From contig QWDQ01000007.1 in assembly GCA_003868215.1 (NCBI GenBank), positions 372,001 to 436,000 on the forward strand: DNA of 64,000 bases, given 5' to 3'. Source of the DNA: Pseudophaeomoniella oleicola. Lineage: Eukaryota; Ascomycota; Eurotiomycetes; Phaeomoniellales; Phaeomoniellaceae. Below the pieces are notes generated by a model, which had not been told where the DNA came from, searched no databases, and saw nothing but the letters and a program-made list of their open reading frames with translations. This document shows positions 55,417 to 64,000 of this stretch, one piece after another. A program made the translations under genes and the position numbers. Position 1 is the stretch's first letter; the number at the start of each line of letters is the position of its first letter.

Positions 55417-57945
55417 ATGGCGACTGTCGCAGCTATTCCACCACAACCAAATGGTTTGGCGCAGACGCAAAATGAGCTCGCCGTGTATGAAAAGATCGTC
55501 AAATTGCGCGATGACATCTTTGCCGGCGTCCACCCAAGATTGAAAGTACCTGCAAATGCTGTTCGCAACCTGTCCCCTTTTACAGCGCAAGCTTCTACTT
55601 CTACTTCTGCGCAACTTCCACTCCCTCCTTCAACAGCCTCTAACACAGTCCTCGAACCAAAGGTTCCTGGCCTCAATTTGAGTAAGCATACAGGTGATGT
55701 GGCAAGTTTCCAATCCCCTTTGAATGGCCTGTCGACAAAGCCTTTACCGATTAGCAAACCCGCTTCAGGACTTGATCCCATCTTCCTCACCAAATCAGAT
55801 GAACTAGTTAGAGCAGAACTACAATTGCATCGACAACGCTTGGAGAAACAGCTGCGAGAGCAAGCCGAGAATAAGCGAAATGAGGCTCGAACACAACCAG
55901 CCGTGGAAGAAGCTAAACCCGACATTGATGTTACAGAAGTTTTCGAAAGGGCGCTTGAGCTCGTGAAACCCATCACCCTTAGTGAAATCCAGGAAGAAGC
56001 TGCAAATGCATCGGTTAGCTCCTTTGACGAGAACTCGTTCTATTCTAGTCGCGCTCCTGATTCGACGCCTGAAGACGGAGAGAACAGAGCAGCGCGTAGG
56101 CGCCAGCGCAAAGCTGCCCAAGCCGCAGCCGTTGATCTTGAAGATGAAGGTGAAATAAGAGTGCAAGTCTTATCTGATGATGGCCAGCAGGCTAGCTATG
56201 GTCCAAAACCTTCTGGCCTTGGCCGACGTGATTCACGTGCATTCCCTAATGTATACCAACAACCGCAAGATCCCTCAGATCGATATTCTCCACCGGATGT
56301 TCAAATATATGACGATTTGGATGATGAGCCCGAATATTCTCCTCCCGAACCTGCTGAACCGGTTGCTGCATACCCCGGGTTCAGCGCTACACAAAGATCT
56401 GGCCACAGGAAGCCTAGCGGCCGAGGGCATGAACAGTACTCGAGAAGAGACTCCCCCACAACTGATGTTAGGATTGTAAGAAACACCATAACTACCCCCT
56501 TGGCGCCTCAACCCGCTCGCCTTTCTTCTCTTGCAGGAACTAAGCAATCCCCCCTTTTACAGAACCGGCGAATACGACAGGATGGTGGCATGGAATCCGA
56601 AAGAACGAGTCCAGAAACACAGACACTCCCTCGCAAACGTAGAAAGGTACAAGATGCCAGAAAAGGCAGAAATAAGAAGAATGCACGTTCACCAGGGCCA
56701 ACGATCAAGGATGAGCCTGTTTCGCCTCCACCTTTCCATGATGTCCCTCCACTGGGTGCTGGTGCTCTGACATCTAGTGCTCCGCGGTCTGCTCAGCCGG
56801 TATACATTGATTCTGAGCCTCCTATCGAGACCCGCTACATCCCCGCACCACCCGCACCACCCGCACCAGAATACCAACAAAGACCCGCTACGTACGCCAT
56901 CGAAGCTCCTAACACCCAATACACTCCTGTGCGCTCTGTCTCGCGACCGATCTTTAGAGAAGTCGTCAAAGATACCCAAGATCTTCGAAGAGTAGCAAGC
57001 TTGCAACACTTGCAAGCAGGTCATCAGGCAGAATATGGCCAACCATCGCCTTACACAGAACCGCATATCGCACACCCTCCATCTTATGCGGTACACGATA
57101 GATCTGCTGTCCGATCGTCGAGCGTAATGTACGACACCCTTCCAGCGCCTACGTCTCGACAGTATGTTCAGGATCTACAGCCTTCAACATCGCCTGTCTA
57201 TCGCGATCAATATGTACTGGATCGCCCAATGAGCAGGGCTGCAGATATGCATGCACCGCTTCTACCACCACCACCACCACCACCTCAACCGCAACGACGT
57301 ATCATTGTCGATGAAGCTGGTAACAGATATTATGAAACCATTGCTCCAGCACGCGAGGCTTCCATGGCTCCTCCCAGGCAGATTGTCCGTGATCAGTATG
57401 ATGGCGGTATTCCTCAATATACTCGAGCAACTACCGTATTTGAAGCGCCTCGCGAAGTTAGATACGTGCAAGATATGCCGCCACCACCTCAATTCTCGAG
57501 CCGTGCTAGTGTCGCACCAAGGACTGAAGGATATGAACGAGTCGCTTATCCTCAGCGGGAGGGCAATTACCAGCCGCCTGTCCAGCGTGCCGGGACGGTA
57601 CAAGTGGTCGACTACCCGCCACGCCAACAGCCTGTGTACGTTGAAGATCGGGCTGCTCCTAGGGAGGAGTACATCCGAATGTCGAGTGTTAGACCTACTG
57701 ACCCGTATGGCCACGAACGTATCATCGAGCGAATGCAAAGCGTCAGACCTTCTGAACGGGCAGTGAGCGTCTTCCCTGGTGATAAGGTGCAAGCACCGCG
57801 GGAGTATGTCCCTGTTGGCCAGACTCAGTACGCAGCTCCGCCACCATTACAAGGCGCTTATTACCAAAACACTAGCGGCACTCAGGTCGGTCTTGATGGG
57901 ACAAGAGAAATTAGATACAGCGTTGTGCCACAGCAACGATATTGA
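55417..57945 (+). CDS. Uncharacterised proline-rich protein, 842 aa
   Basis: Single frame from ATG at 55417. The N-terminus (LAVYEKIVKLRDDIFAGVHP) is a compact helical segment and probably the best conserved part. A charged coiled coil lies near 129-160 (LVRAELQLHRQRLEKQLREQ). The middle is acidic and Pro/Tyr-rich. A strongly basic, nuclear-localisation-like patch lies near 405-425 (RKRRKVQDARKGRNKK), and IKDEP near 435 fits a SUMO-attachment motif. The second half is Pro/Arg/Tyr-rich with a polyproline run near 620 followed by RRIIVDEAGNRYYE, then repeated REVRYV/PREEYI-type segments. I recognise no named family; a nuclear scaffold or chromatin-associated role is inference from the basic patch. 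Confidence 0.82.
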   Translation: MATVAAIPPQPNGLAQTQNELAVYEKIVKLRDDIFAGVHPRLKVPANAVRNLSPFTAQASTSTSAQLPLPPSTASNTVLEPKVPGLNLSKHTGDVASFQSPLNGLSTKPLPISKPASGLDPIFLTKSDELVRAELQLHRQRLEKQLREQAENKRNEARTQPAVEEAKPDIDVTEVFERALELVKPITLSEIQEEAANASVSSFDENSFYSSRAPDSTPEDGENRAARRRQRKAAQAAAVDLEDEGEIRVQVLSDDGQQASYGPKPSGLGRRDSRAFPNVYQQPQDPSDRYSPPDVQIYDDLDDEPEYSPPEPAEPVAAYPGFSATQRSGHRKPSGRGHEQYSRRDSPTTDVRIVRNTITTPLAPQPARLSSLAGTKQSPLLQNRRIRQDGGMESERTSPETQTLPRKRRKVQDARKGRNKKNARSPGPTIKDEPVSPPPFHDVPPLGAGALTSSAPRSAQPVYIDSEPPIETRYIPAPPAPPAPEYQQRPATYAIEAPNTQYTPVRSVSRPIFREVVKDTQDLRRVASLQHLQAGHQAEYGQPSPYTEPHIAHPPSYAVHDRSAVRSSSVMYDTLPAPTSRQYVQDLQPSTSPVYRDQYVLDRPMSRAADMHAPLLPPPPPPPQPQRRIIVDEAGNRYYETIAPAREASMAPPRQIVRDQYDGGIPQYTRATTVFEAPREVRYVQDMPPPPQFSSRASVAPRTEGYERVAYPQREGNYQPPVQRAGTVQVVDYPPRQQPVYVEDRAAPREEYIRMSSVRPTDPYGHERIIERMQSVRPSERAVSVFPGDKVQAPREYVPVGQTQYAAPPPLQGAYYQNTSGTQVGLDGTREIRYSVVPQQRY

Positions 57946-59166
57946 AAGAGGGGGATGCTTGATGTCTAGTCTGTAATAGTAGATATACGGGATATAGTAT
58001 CCGTGTGGTGTCCCTGGTTCTGGTTTGTTGATACATGTATGATGAGGGAAGTATGAAACGCTCTTACCTAGTTGTGCTCACGCTTCACCCTGCGCATTAT
58101 TTGGTGCTTTCTACTTGTTTTGTATATTTAGCCTCACTTTGCAATGTGCTCGGGCACTGTGTACATCACGAATGTATCTTGTAAGATTCGAAATTCGACG
58201 AGAATCCTTCAGCTATACTATCCTTGTTACTATCATTGAACGATCAATCGGCGATATTACAGTATGAGAGACACTTGCGAAAAGCCCATGGATTGAATCT
58301 TTCATTGATCTCTTCTTACTGAGGTTGCTGTCTGTGCTATTCAAGCCGCGCTAGGCCCCTTTCAGCTCGCATTTCTACCGGTCAAGAGTCGAACAAACAG
58401 TTCAACTTGCTCCGTGGCACTGTCACTATTCACAGACCAACCAGATGCCACGTTACTGATATCTGATTGACGAGCCTGATAGACTAGTGCTCATTCCTGC
58501 TTACTTGGGACTCCTTGAAGAGCCTCGAGAACGCCACAACCAAGCTATGGCACCTGTCGTCGAGATAGCACTGCGTCGAGAAGGTTGCGATAAGGCGCCT
58601 TCAGGCCTGCTGTCACCAGTGATACTGTTGTTTGGTGCATGATAACAAGTGCTAGACTGGGCAAATCGGTCTGTATGTCCAATCTGGGCATGTTCTCCTA
58701 TCTCTCTGGTTTGCCAGCCTTATCGACAGATTCTGTATCACGTCAGCAGAGCCTCCGCGAATATGATGAGGCGTCCCAAGATGTCATCAGCTACCAGCGA
58801 ATGTGGTATGCTGAAAATGTATGTGCCAATCGTTCAACCCCTCGTTCCTATGCGTTGTTGATTCTCTGCTCTCAAGGCATGAGGTCAGGCATCATGTCGA
58901 GCTTCCCTTGAAGCTCTGCTGTCTGCGCTGTAGCCGAGATATGGCTTACTGGGGCCAAGGCGACCCGATGTTATTACGACCCCTATATTGCTTCGGCGTC
59001 GTCGTGATGTACATATGCTGTCCTGCAAGCCGGTTGTTCATTTCCACGGTTCGGTAGGACTCGTGAAGCTGCTCCTTTCACTTATATTTCTTACTGTCAT
59101 CGGTCTTTTCTCCATCACGCCGTGTCACTCTTCGAAGAGCGTGTAACGATACCAATCCCTTCACAG
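57946..59166. other. Intergenic between 842-aa gene and MFS transporter
   Basis: 1.2 kb with no recognisable gene. It contains the 3' flank of the upstream gene and the promoter of the transporter. Confidence 0.55.
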
Positions 59167-61146
59167 ATGTCGAAAAATCCACCAGAAGAAGGCCTCCAGG
59201 GGTCGGGGGCCCCCGTAGCTCAACAACAGGAAGCCAGTCCTAACCTGCCACCAGGTCGTGATGCTAAAGATACCCTTCCTGTTTCCGCACACGCTCAAAC
59301 ACCGACTCGTTCCTCAAGCCCTGGACTCTCGAAGGAAGTGGACGACAACAGCCAGATCGGTAACACCATCGCAGATGAGAAAGCGAATGCAGTCGAAATT
59401 GATGTTGCCGGAGCCACTCTCGCTCCCAAGCCTAAATCGTGGGTTTTTTGGTGTGCCCTTTCAGCTATCCTCGCTGGTGCATTCCTTTATGGTCTAGACA
59501 CGACAATCGCTGCTGATGTCCAGGCATCAATTTATGAAAGTCTTCATGAAGTCAGCAAGATCGCCTGGGTTGGCATTGGCTTTCCCCTTGGGTCAGCCGG
59601 GACCATCTTGCCTATCGGAATGGCATACACAAAATTCAACCAGAAAACACTCTTGTGCGCCGGTCTCGTCATCTTTGAGGCTGGCAGTGCTTTATGCGGC
59701 GGAGCCCCGACCATGAACGCTCTCATTTGGGGCCGCGTTATCGCTGGAGTGGGTGGATGTGAGTATGCTCCCGGCCTGAAAGGTCTCCTGACTGACGTCG
59801 CATACAGGCGCTATGTATCTCGGTGGCTTGAACTTCGTCACCGTCTATACTACTATCAAAGAGCGGTCTGTGTATACAGCGCTACTTGGCATGGTTTGGG
59901 CCATCGGAACGATAGTGGGCCCAGTCATCGGCGGAGGATTCGCATCGTCTAGCGCAACATGGAGATGGGCATTTTACATCAACGTCTGCCTCTTCGCCGT
60001 CATTGGACCGATCCTCTTCTTCATAATGCCCCCTCACGATCCTCGTCCTGACCTTTCTATGAAGGCGAAATTCGCAAAAATGGATTGGATCGGAGCGTTG
60101 CTCATTGCTGTCATCTTCACCACCTTCATCCTCGCCTTCAGCCTTGGTGGTTCCCAATGGCAGTGGAATGATGGCAGATGGATCGCAATGATCGTTGTCT
60201 TTGGGATCAGTCTCATCGCATTCGTCGTGCAACAAGCGCTTCAACTATTCACAAACCAGGAGGAACAAATCGTTCCCGTCTGGTTCTTGAAACGACGAAC
60301 AATGGTCTATCTGTACATCACCATGGCTTGTACCTCGTCAGCTTTTTTCATGGCCGTCTACTATATTCCTCTATATTTCCAATTCGCACACGCCGACTCT
60401 CCTATCAGAGCTGCAGTTCGATTGGTAAGTCTCGATGCCAGTATCAGACTTGAGTTGTGTCGCTGACCGAATGTTCTTCAGCTGCCTTTCATTTGTGTCG
60501 CCGTATTCTTCATGATGCTCCAAGGCGCAATGCTACCCGTCTTAGGCTATTACTATCCCTGGTATATTCTCTCCGGTATCTTCATTCTCATCGGAGGAAG
60601 TGTAATGTATACCGTTGATCCGGACACCGCAATCTCTCGAGTATATGGATACTCGATATTCATCGCAATCGGTTGCGGTCTCTCTGCTCAAGGTGGCTAC
60701 GCGTTAGCCGCAGCCAAAGCCCGAAGTAAGAAAATCCCCTCCCTCCCCCCCTTTGTCTTCCACTACTCCATACTCATTACCATCCAGACGCCCACGAGAT
60801 GTCCCACTCAATAAACTACATGAACATCGCCCAAATCGGCTCCGTCGCCCTCGCCCTCTGCATCTCGGGCCAAATCTTCCAATCAGTCGGCTACACCCAC
60901 CTCTCCCACGCCCTCGCCGGCGACAACTTCACACCGCAACAAATCCGCGACGCCATCGCGGGCACCAAATCCGCCGTCATCCAGAACGGTGGAGAGAGAG
61001 TGCAGGTCGCGGCCGTTGCGGCGGTCACGCGCGCGATCGATATGGTGTATATACAGGCGATCGGGTGTGGAGCGGCGGTCTTGGTGGTGGGCGCGGGGTT
61101 GATGAAGAGGGAGAAGTTGGATTTTCATCATGTTGCTGCTGGGTGA
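59167..61146 (+). CDS. MFS transporter, 14-TM drug:H+ antiporter type (DHA2/DHA14)
   Basis: Four exons: 59167-59758, 59808-60424, 60482-60725 and 60788-61146, introns 49, 57 and 62 bp; 603 aa. The first ~90 residues are hydrophilic, rich in Ser/Pro/Gln. TM1 near 90-118 contains FLYGLDTTIAADVQASIYE, the family's LDxTI motif. GRVIAGVGGCAMYLGGLNFV, restored by splice one, is in the antiporter core, and IGTIVGPVIGGGFAS matches motif C of proton antiporters. Further membrane helices follow, with a large C-terminal extracellular-type loop (TPQQIRDAIAGTKSAVIQ) before the last helix, as in aflatoxin-efflux-like proteins. It should sit in the plasma membrane and export toxins or drugs. No biosynthetic gene cluster surrounds it. 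Confidence 0.93.
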
Positions 61147-62105
61147 TCTGACCTCGTCTTCCTTCTTGGCCGTGATTCCTTGGGACGTTTATAATAATTA
61201 TGTGTGGTTAGAACCTGTTTTCTCATCATCCCAGATATTGGTTGTTTTTCTTTCTTTTCCTGTCATTTCCTCGACCTATTTATTTATCAATCTTAATTAC
61301 ATCTATCCATCCATCACTCACTCACTCACTCACTCACTATCCCCTCCCTTCCTTCCCTCTCACACCAGACAGACACAGAATAATTTCCAGAGTTAGATTC
61401 AGACAGATATAGATATACAAGGAAAGTAAAACCCATATGAGGTACTTATTACTATATATATACATACATGTACATACATACATATATATACCTAGGTAGC
61501 TAGCTACTAACCTAATAATATCATATCTAGATTAATAGACAGGTATAATTTACTACTTACTTACTACAATCACTAATTACTTAATTACTTAAAAATCAAA
61601 AGACAAAAAAAATAAAAAAATTGCATACATTATTAGTAGGAAAGGAAGAAAGAAGAAGATTTACTTGAGGAAAAGAAGGTATGTATGTATGTATGTGAGT
61701 AGATAGATAGATGTAGGGAAAAGGGGGGGAAAGGATAAGGAGTAATACATGAATTCATGACAGAAGCAGAGATAATAAGAGGGGAGAGGGGAGAGAGAGA
61801 GACAGTGGAAGGAAGGGACTGACTTGACGAATCACTCACTTGTTTCCAATATAGGAGTCCAAAGATAGAAAAGAAAAAAGAAGGTTTCTTGAGTTCGAAA
61901 AAAGAATGATATATACTAAATACTAAACACTACTACTTCTTTCAATCAAGAATACTAAATCTCCTTTCCCCCCCCGCCAACCCCCAACAAACCCCCCAGA
62001 AGGCAAGGATTCAAAGATATATATTTTCTCTCCCTCCTTTTCTTTCCCTTTTTCATAACAAACCCCCCTTTTTCCCCATCAAACAAGAAAGAACAGAAGA
62101 GATAT
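61147..62105. other. Convergent AT-rich intergenic region with simple repeats
   Basis: Between the 3' ends of the MFS and secreted-protein genes. Contains CACT repeats (about 61316-61339), TA/CATA tracts (61450-61490), GTAT repeats (61679-61697) and GATA units (61701-61711). No gene recognised. Confidence 0.7.
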
Positions 62106-62843
62106 TCATAGTACGATTCCACCCAACCCGGTTCCCAAACCGATCAGGAGGCTGTCGAGCAATTGTTCGACGACCATGAGCAGGTTGTTGACGACGGGGA
62201 CGAGCGCGAGGAGGAGGTTGCCGAGGGCGGAGAGGAGTGGGTTGAGGAAGGAGAGGGTCGTTGCTGGGGTGGCGGAAAATGTTATTAGTTTCAAGTGGTT
62301 TTGAAGAAGTAGAGATAGAAAAAGAGAAAAAATAAATAAAAATAACTTACTCAGACCGAGATCGCCGACGATGGTTTGGATGGCGGCGGTCAATTCCTCC
62401 AGGACCATTTCGATTTCGGTGATCAGACTGGCGGCCTGTCTCTTGCTGATGGCGACATCGGCCGTGCTTCGCTTGTTCTTATAGTTCAGAACGGGGATGA
62501 AAGCGGCATACTCAGACCTGACGGTGCTGATGTCGACGCCGGTCAAGGAGACAACCTGGTTGGCGGCCGAGTTGAAGGCATCGGTCATTTCGTTGACGAT
62601 AGCCTCGTAGCTGGACGTCGCGGTAGCGAGGTCACCCGATGAGACAAAGGCATCGTGGGTGGAGGTGATGCTCGAGTTGTAGGTGTCGAGAGTAGATTTG
62701 AAGGATTGGACGATGGCAAGGGCGGATGAGATGGTGCTGTTGGAAGCGTCGGCATCGGCACGGATTGCGGTCCTTGAAGGAGCGGCTGAGATTGGAGTGA
62801 TGGCGAGGGAGAGAAGGGGAACGAGAGTAGCGAAGAACTTCAT
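62106..62843 (-). CDS. Small secreted cysteine-free protein, HsbA-like possible
   Basis: Two exons, 62843-62351 and 62263-62106, with an 87-bp GTAAGT/CCCAG intron; 216 aa. A clear signal peptide covers about 1-20 (MKFFATLVPLLSLAITPISA). The middle (SALAIVQSFKSTLDTYNSSI) is a helical, Ser/Thr/Ala-rich repeatless segment resembling hydrophobic-surface-binding (HsbA) and related fungal wall proteins; this match is weak. Dibasic Kex2-type sites occur at Lys124-Arg125 and Lys134-Arg135. The last ~80 residues are strongly hydrophobic and Leu/Val/Gly-rich (GNLLLALVPVVNNLLMVVEQ). There are no cysteines. It is probably exported to the wall or medium. The intron length is a multiple of three and lacks a stop, so the unspliced frame is also open (245 aa). 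Confidence 0.82.
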   Translation of the reverse strand: MKFFATLVPLLSLAITPISAAPSRTAIRADADASNSTISSALAIVQSFKSTLDTYNSSITSTHDAFVSSGDLATATSSYEAIVNEMTDAFNSAANQVVSLTGVDISTVRSEYAAFIPVLNYKNKRSTADVAISKRQAASLITEIEMVLEELTAAIQTIVGDLGLSKLFLFIFSLFLSLLLQNHLKLITFSATPATTLSFLNPLLSALGNLLLALVPVVNNLLMVVEQLLDSLLIGLGTGLGGIVL

Positions 62844-63818
62844 GATGAATTATACGTGTATAAGACTAGGTCTGAACTTGAACTGGTGATCTTGAAGAGA
62901 TCGAAGAAAAAGAACCTGAGGGGATAGAATGCAAGGAGAGGATGCTGTAGAGCGTATGTTTGATGAAAGAGAGGAATTCTGATACGAACGATGGGGAACA
63001 GACACTTTTATACTTCGAGAGCTTCCATACAACATTGAGAACCTCATAGACAAACGTAAATTGCCAAATTCCATTGTTGTCACCGTCATCGCCAGGGACA
63101 AACCTGGCTCAGCTGTGCATGGTTCATGTAGATCCGCATATCCTGATCACGGCAATCTTCGATTCGCATGATTTGCCGCCTCGCAGGAAATGAGATGACC
63201 GAAACGGTGATCGAGCCTTGTTGCCTTTTTGGAAGGTGTACGAACTCTGGACCGAAATCACCAACTAGGCACGAGAAATTGTGATAGCTCGAGATCCACG
63301 CCCGTTGACCCGCAGAGAGCTATGTACGGCTCGACCTGCTGCCGAAGACGAGCTTCTTGTGGGTCAAGCCGACATCTCCTGACCCGACGTTGGGTAGCTA
63401 ACTGGTGCATTGGAGGTTGTGCAGCCAGGTAGATCATAGAATACTCACTAGTAGACAAAGAGCGAATGGTGGTGAGTCTGTGTAATGAAAAGCAAGGAAT
63501 ACAAACATAAATCACTCATATTATTACTTCGCTTAAACCAAACCTGTCGAAAAGAGCCTTTTCCCCAGGAGACAGAGAGACCGACATTGGTCGAGGAGAT
63601 TTTCGGCCGGCATTGCCAGTCATCCCGGTGAGAAAAGTAAGGTCCAGCCGGTAGAGCCGTTGCTTAGAAAACGTGTCGTTGTGTTTTGGTAGCGTAGCTT
63701 CCCACACTGGCAATGATGAACCGATTGAAAGGAGAGAGTCCAAGGGTGATCGACAATGTCTTTCAGGTGTACATGGAACAATGAAGATCTTTGTAATCCT
63801 TGAAATGCGATCAACTAC
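62844..63818. other. Promoter side of the secreted-protein gene
   Basis: About 1 kb without a recognisable gene. It includes the promoter of the minus-strand gene at 62843 and, at its right end, the possible 3' flank of a gene running in from the edge. Confidence 0.5.
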
Positions 63819-64000
63819 CTATTGGCTCTTTACAATGGCCTGGATTTTGGAGTGAAACTTCCTGGGGATGGATGACATCTGTGGTGGAGCTGACAGTTGT
63901 GATCCACTACCCACATCTTCCGAAGAACTGAATGTCTTGAAGTCTCGAAGGGTGATGGCCATGGCGATGATGCTGGCCAGGGGAAGTGGAGTTACAGACG
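63819..64000 (-). CDS. Possible C-terminal fragment of a gene entering from the right edge
   Basis: One minus-strand frame is open from the edge for about 60 codons and ends in TAG at 63821-63819. It reads LPLASIIAMAITLRDFKTFS, then a Ser/Pro-rich stretch and a basic end (IPRKFHSKIQAIVKSQ). This would fit the end of a membrane protein: last hydrophobic helix and a cytosolic tail. The stretch is short and could be chance. Confidence 0.35.
   Translation of the reverse strand, partial: SVTPLPLASIIAMAITLRDFKTFSSSEDVGSGSQLSAPPQMSSIPRKFHSKIQAIVKSQ

Noticed and set aside
59167-61146. MFS transporter as part of a secondary-metabolite cluster
   Set aside because: No synthase, P450 or dedicated regulator is adjacent; neighbours are a small secreted protein and an unrelated proline-rich protein.

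Overview
The window reads as nuclear DNA of a filamentous ascomycete (Pezizomycotina). Genes lie on both strands and are separated by promoters. Introns are short (45-90 bp), GT-AG, and leave clean reading frames when removed. The gene set is typical of such fungi: FIS1, dynactin p150 (ro-3/NIP100 type), kinetochore FTA4, an Emw1/TTC27 protein, Zn2Cys6 regulators, a GH3 beta-glucosidase and a 14-TM MFS transporter. I cannot settle the class; Eurotiomycetes or Leotiomycetes would both fit. I recognised no tRNA, rRNA, CRISPR array, transposon or virus-derived element.

Layout. 1-1965 (-) is the N-terminal two thirds or so of a PP1 glycogen-targeting subunit with a CBM21 domain, cut by the left edge. 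1966-10337 is a gene-poor gap of 8.4 kb. 10338-13925 (-) encodes a large unrecognised protein. 15384-16298 (-, FTA4) and 16770-17588 (+, HAD-like protein) are divergent. 19636-22937 (+) is a seven-exon multi-KH RNA-binding protein. 24469-25938 (+) encodes a Ser/Pro-rich protein. 27517-29496 (-, Zn2Cys6 regulator) and 31021-33552 (+, GH3 beta-glucosidase) are divergent and may be functionally linked. 34041-38121 (+, dynactin p150) converges on 38925-41681 (-, TTC27/Emw1), which is divergent from 42210-42855 (+, FIS1). 44023-45445 (+) is an RNF126-like RING-H2 ligase. 46030-47667 (+) is unrecognised. 49713-51882 (+, a second Zn2Cys6 regulator) converges on 52060-53025 (-, quinone-oxidoreductase-like MDR protein). 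54100-54869 (-, Sdt1-type nucleotidase) is divergent from 55417-57945 (+, unrecognised proline-rich protein). 59167-61146 (+) is an MFS transporter. 62106-62843 (-) is a small secreted protein. A possible C-terminal gene fragment lies at the right edge (63819-64000, -).

How the genes work together. Most are unrelated housekeeping genes: microtubule motor adaptor, kinetochore, mitochondrial fission, ubiquitylation and nucleotide metabolism. The most suggestive functional pair is the Zn2Cys6 regulator beside the beta-glucosidase, with CreA-like motifs upstream of the regulator. I did not find a clear new multi-gene system. The strongest leads are an 87-bp intron in the secreted-protein gene whose retention would add a membrane-like segment, a 31-residue insertion inside a zinc-cluster loop, competing splice donors in the nucleotidase gene, and the long gene-poor gap with repeated ACTAC/GTAGT palindromes. 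All intron positions come from reading splice consensus and frame by eye; no transcript data were available.
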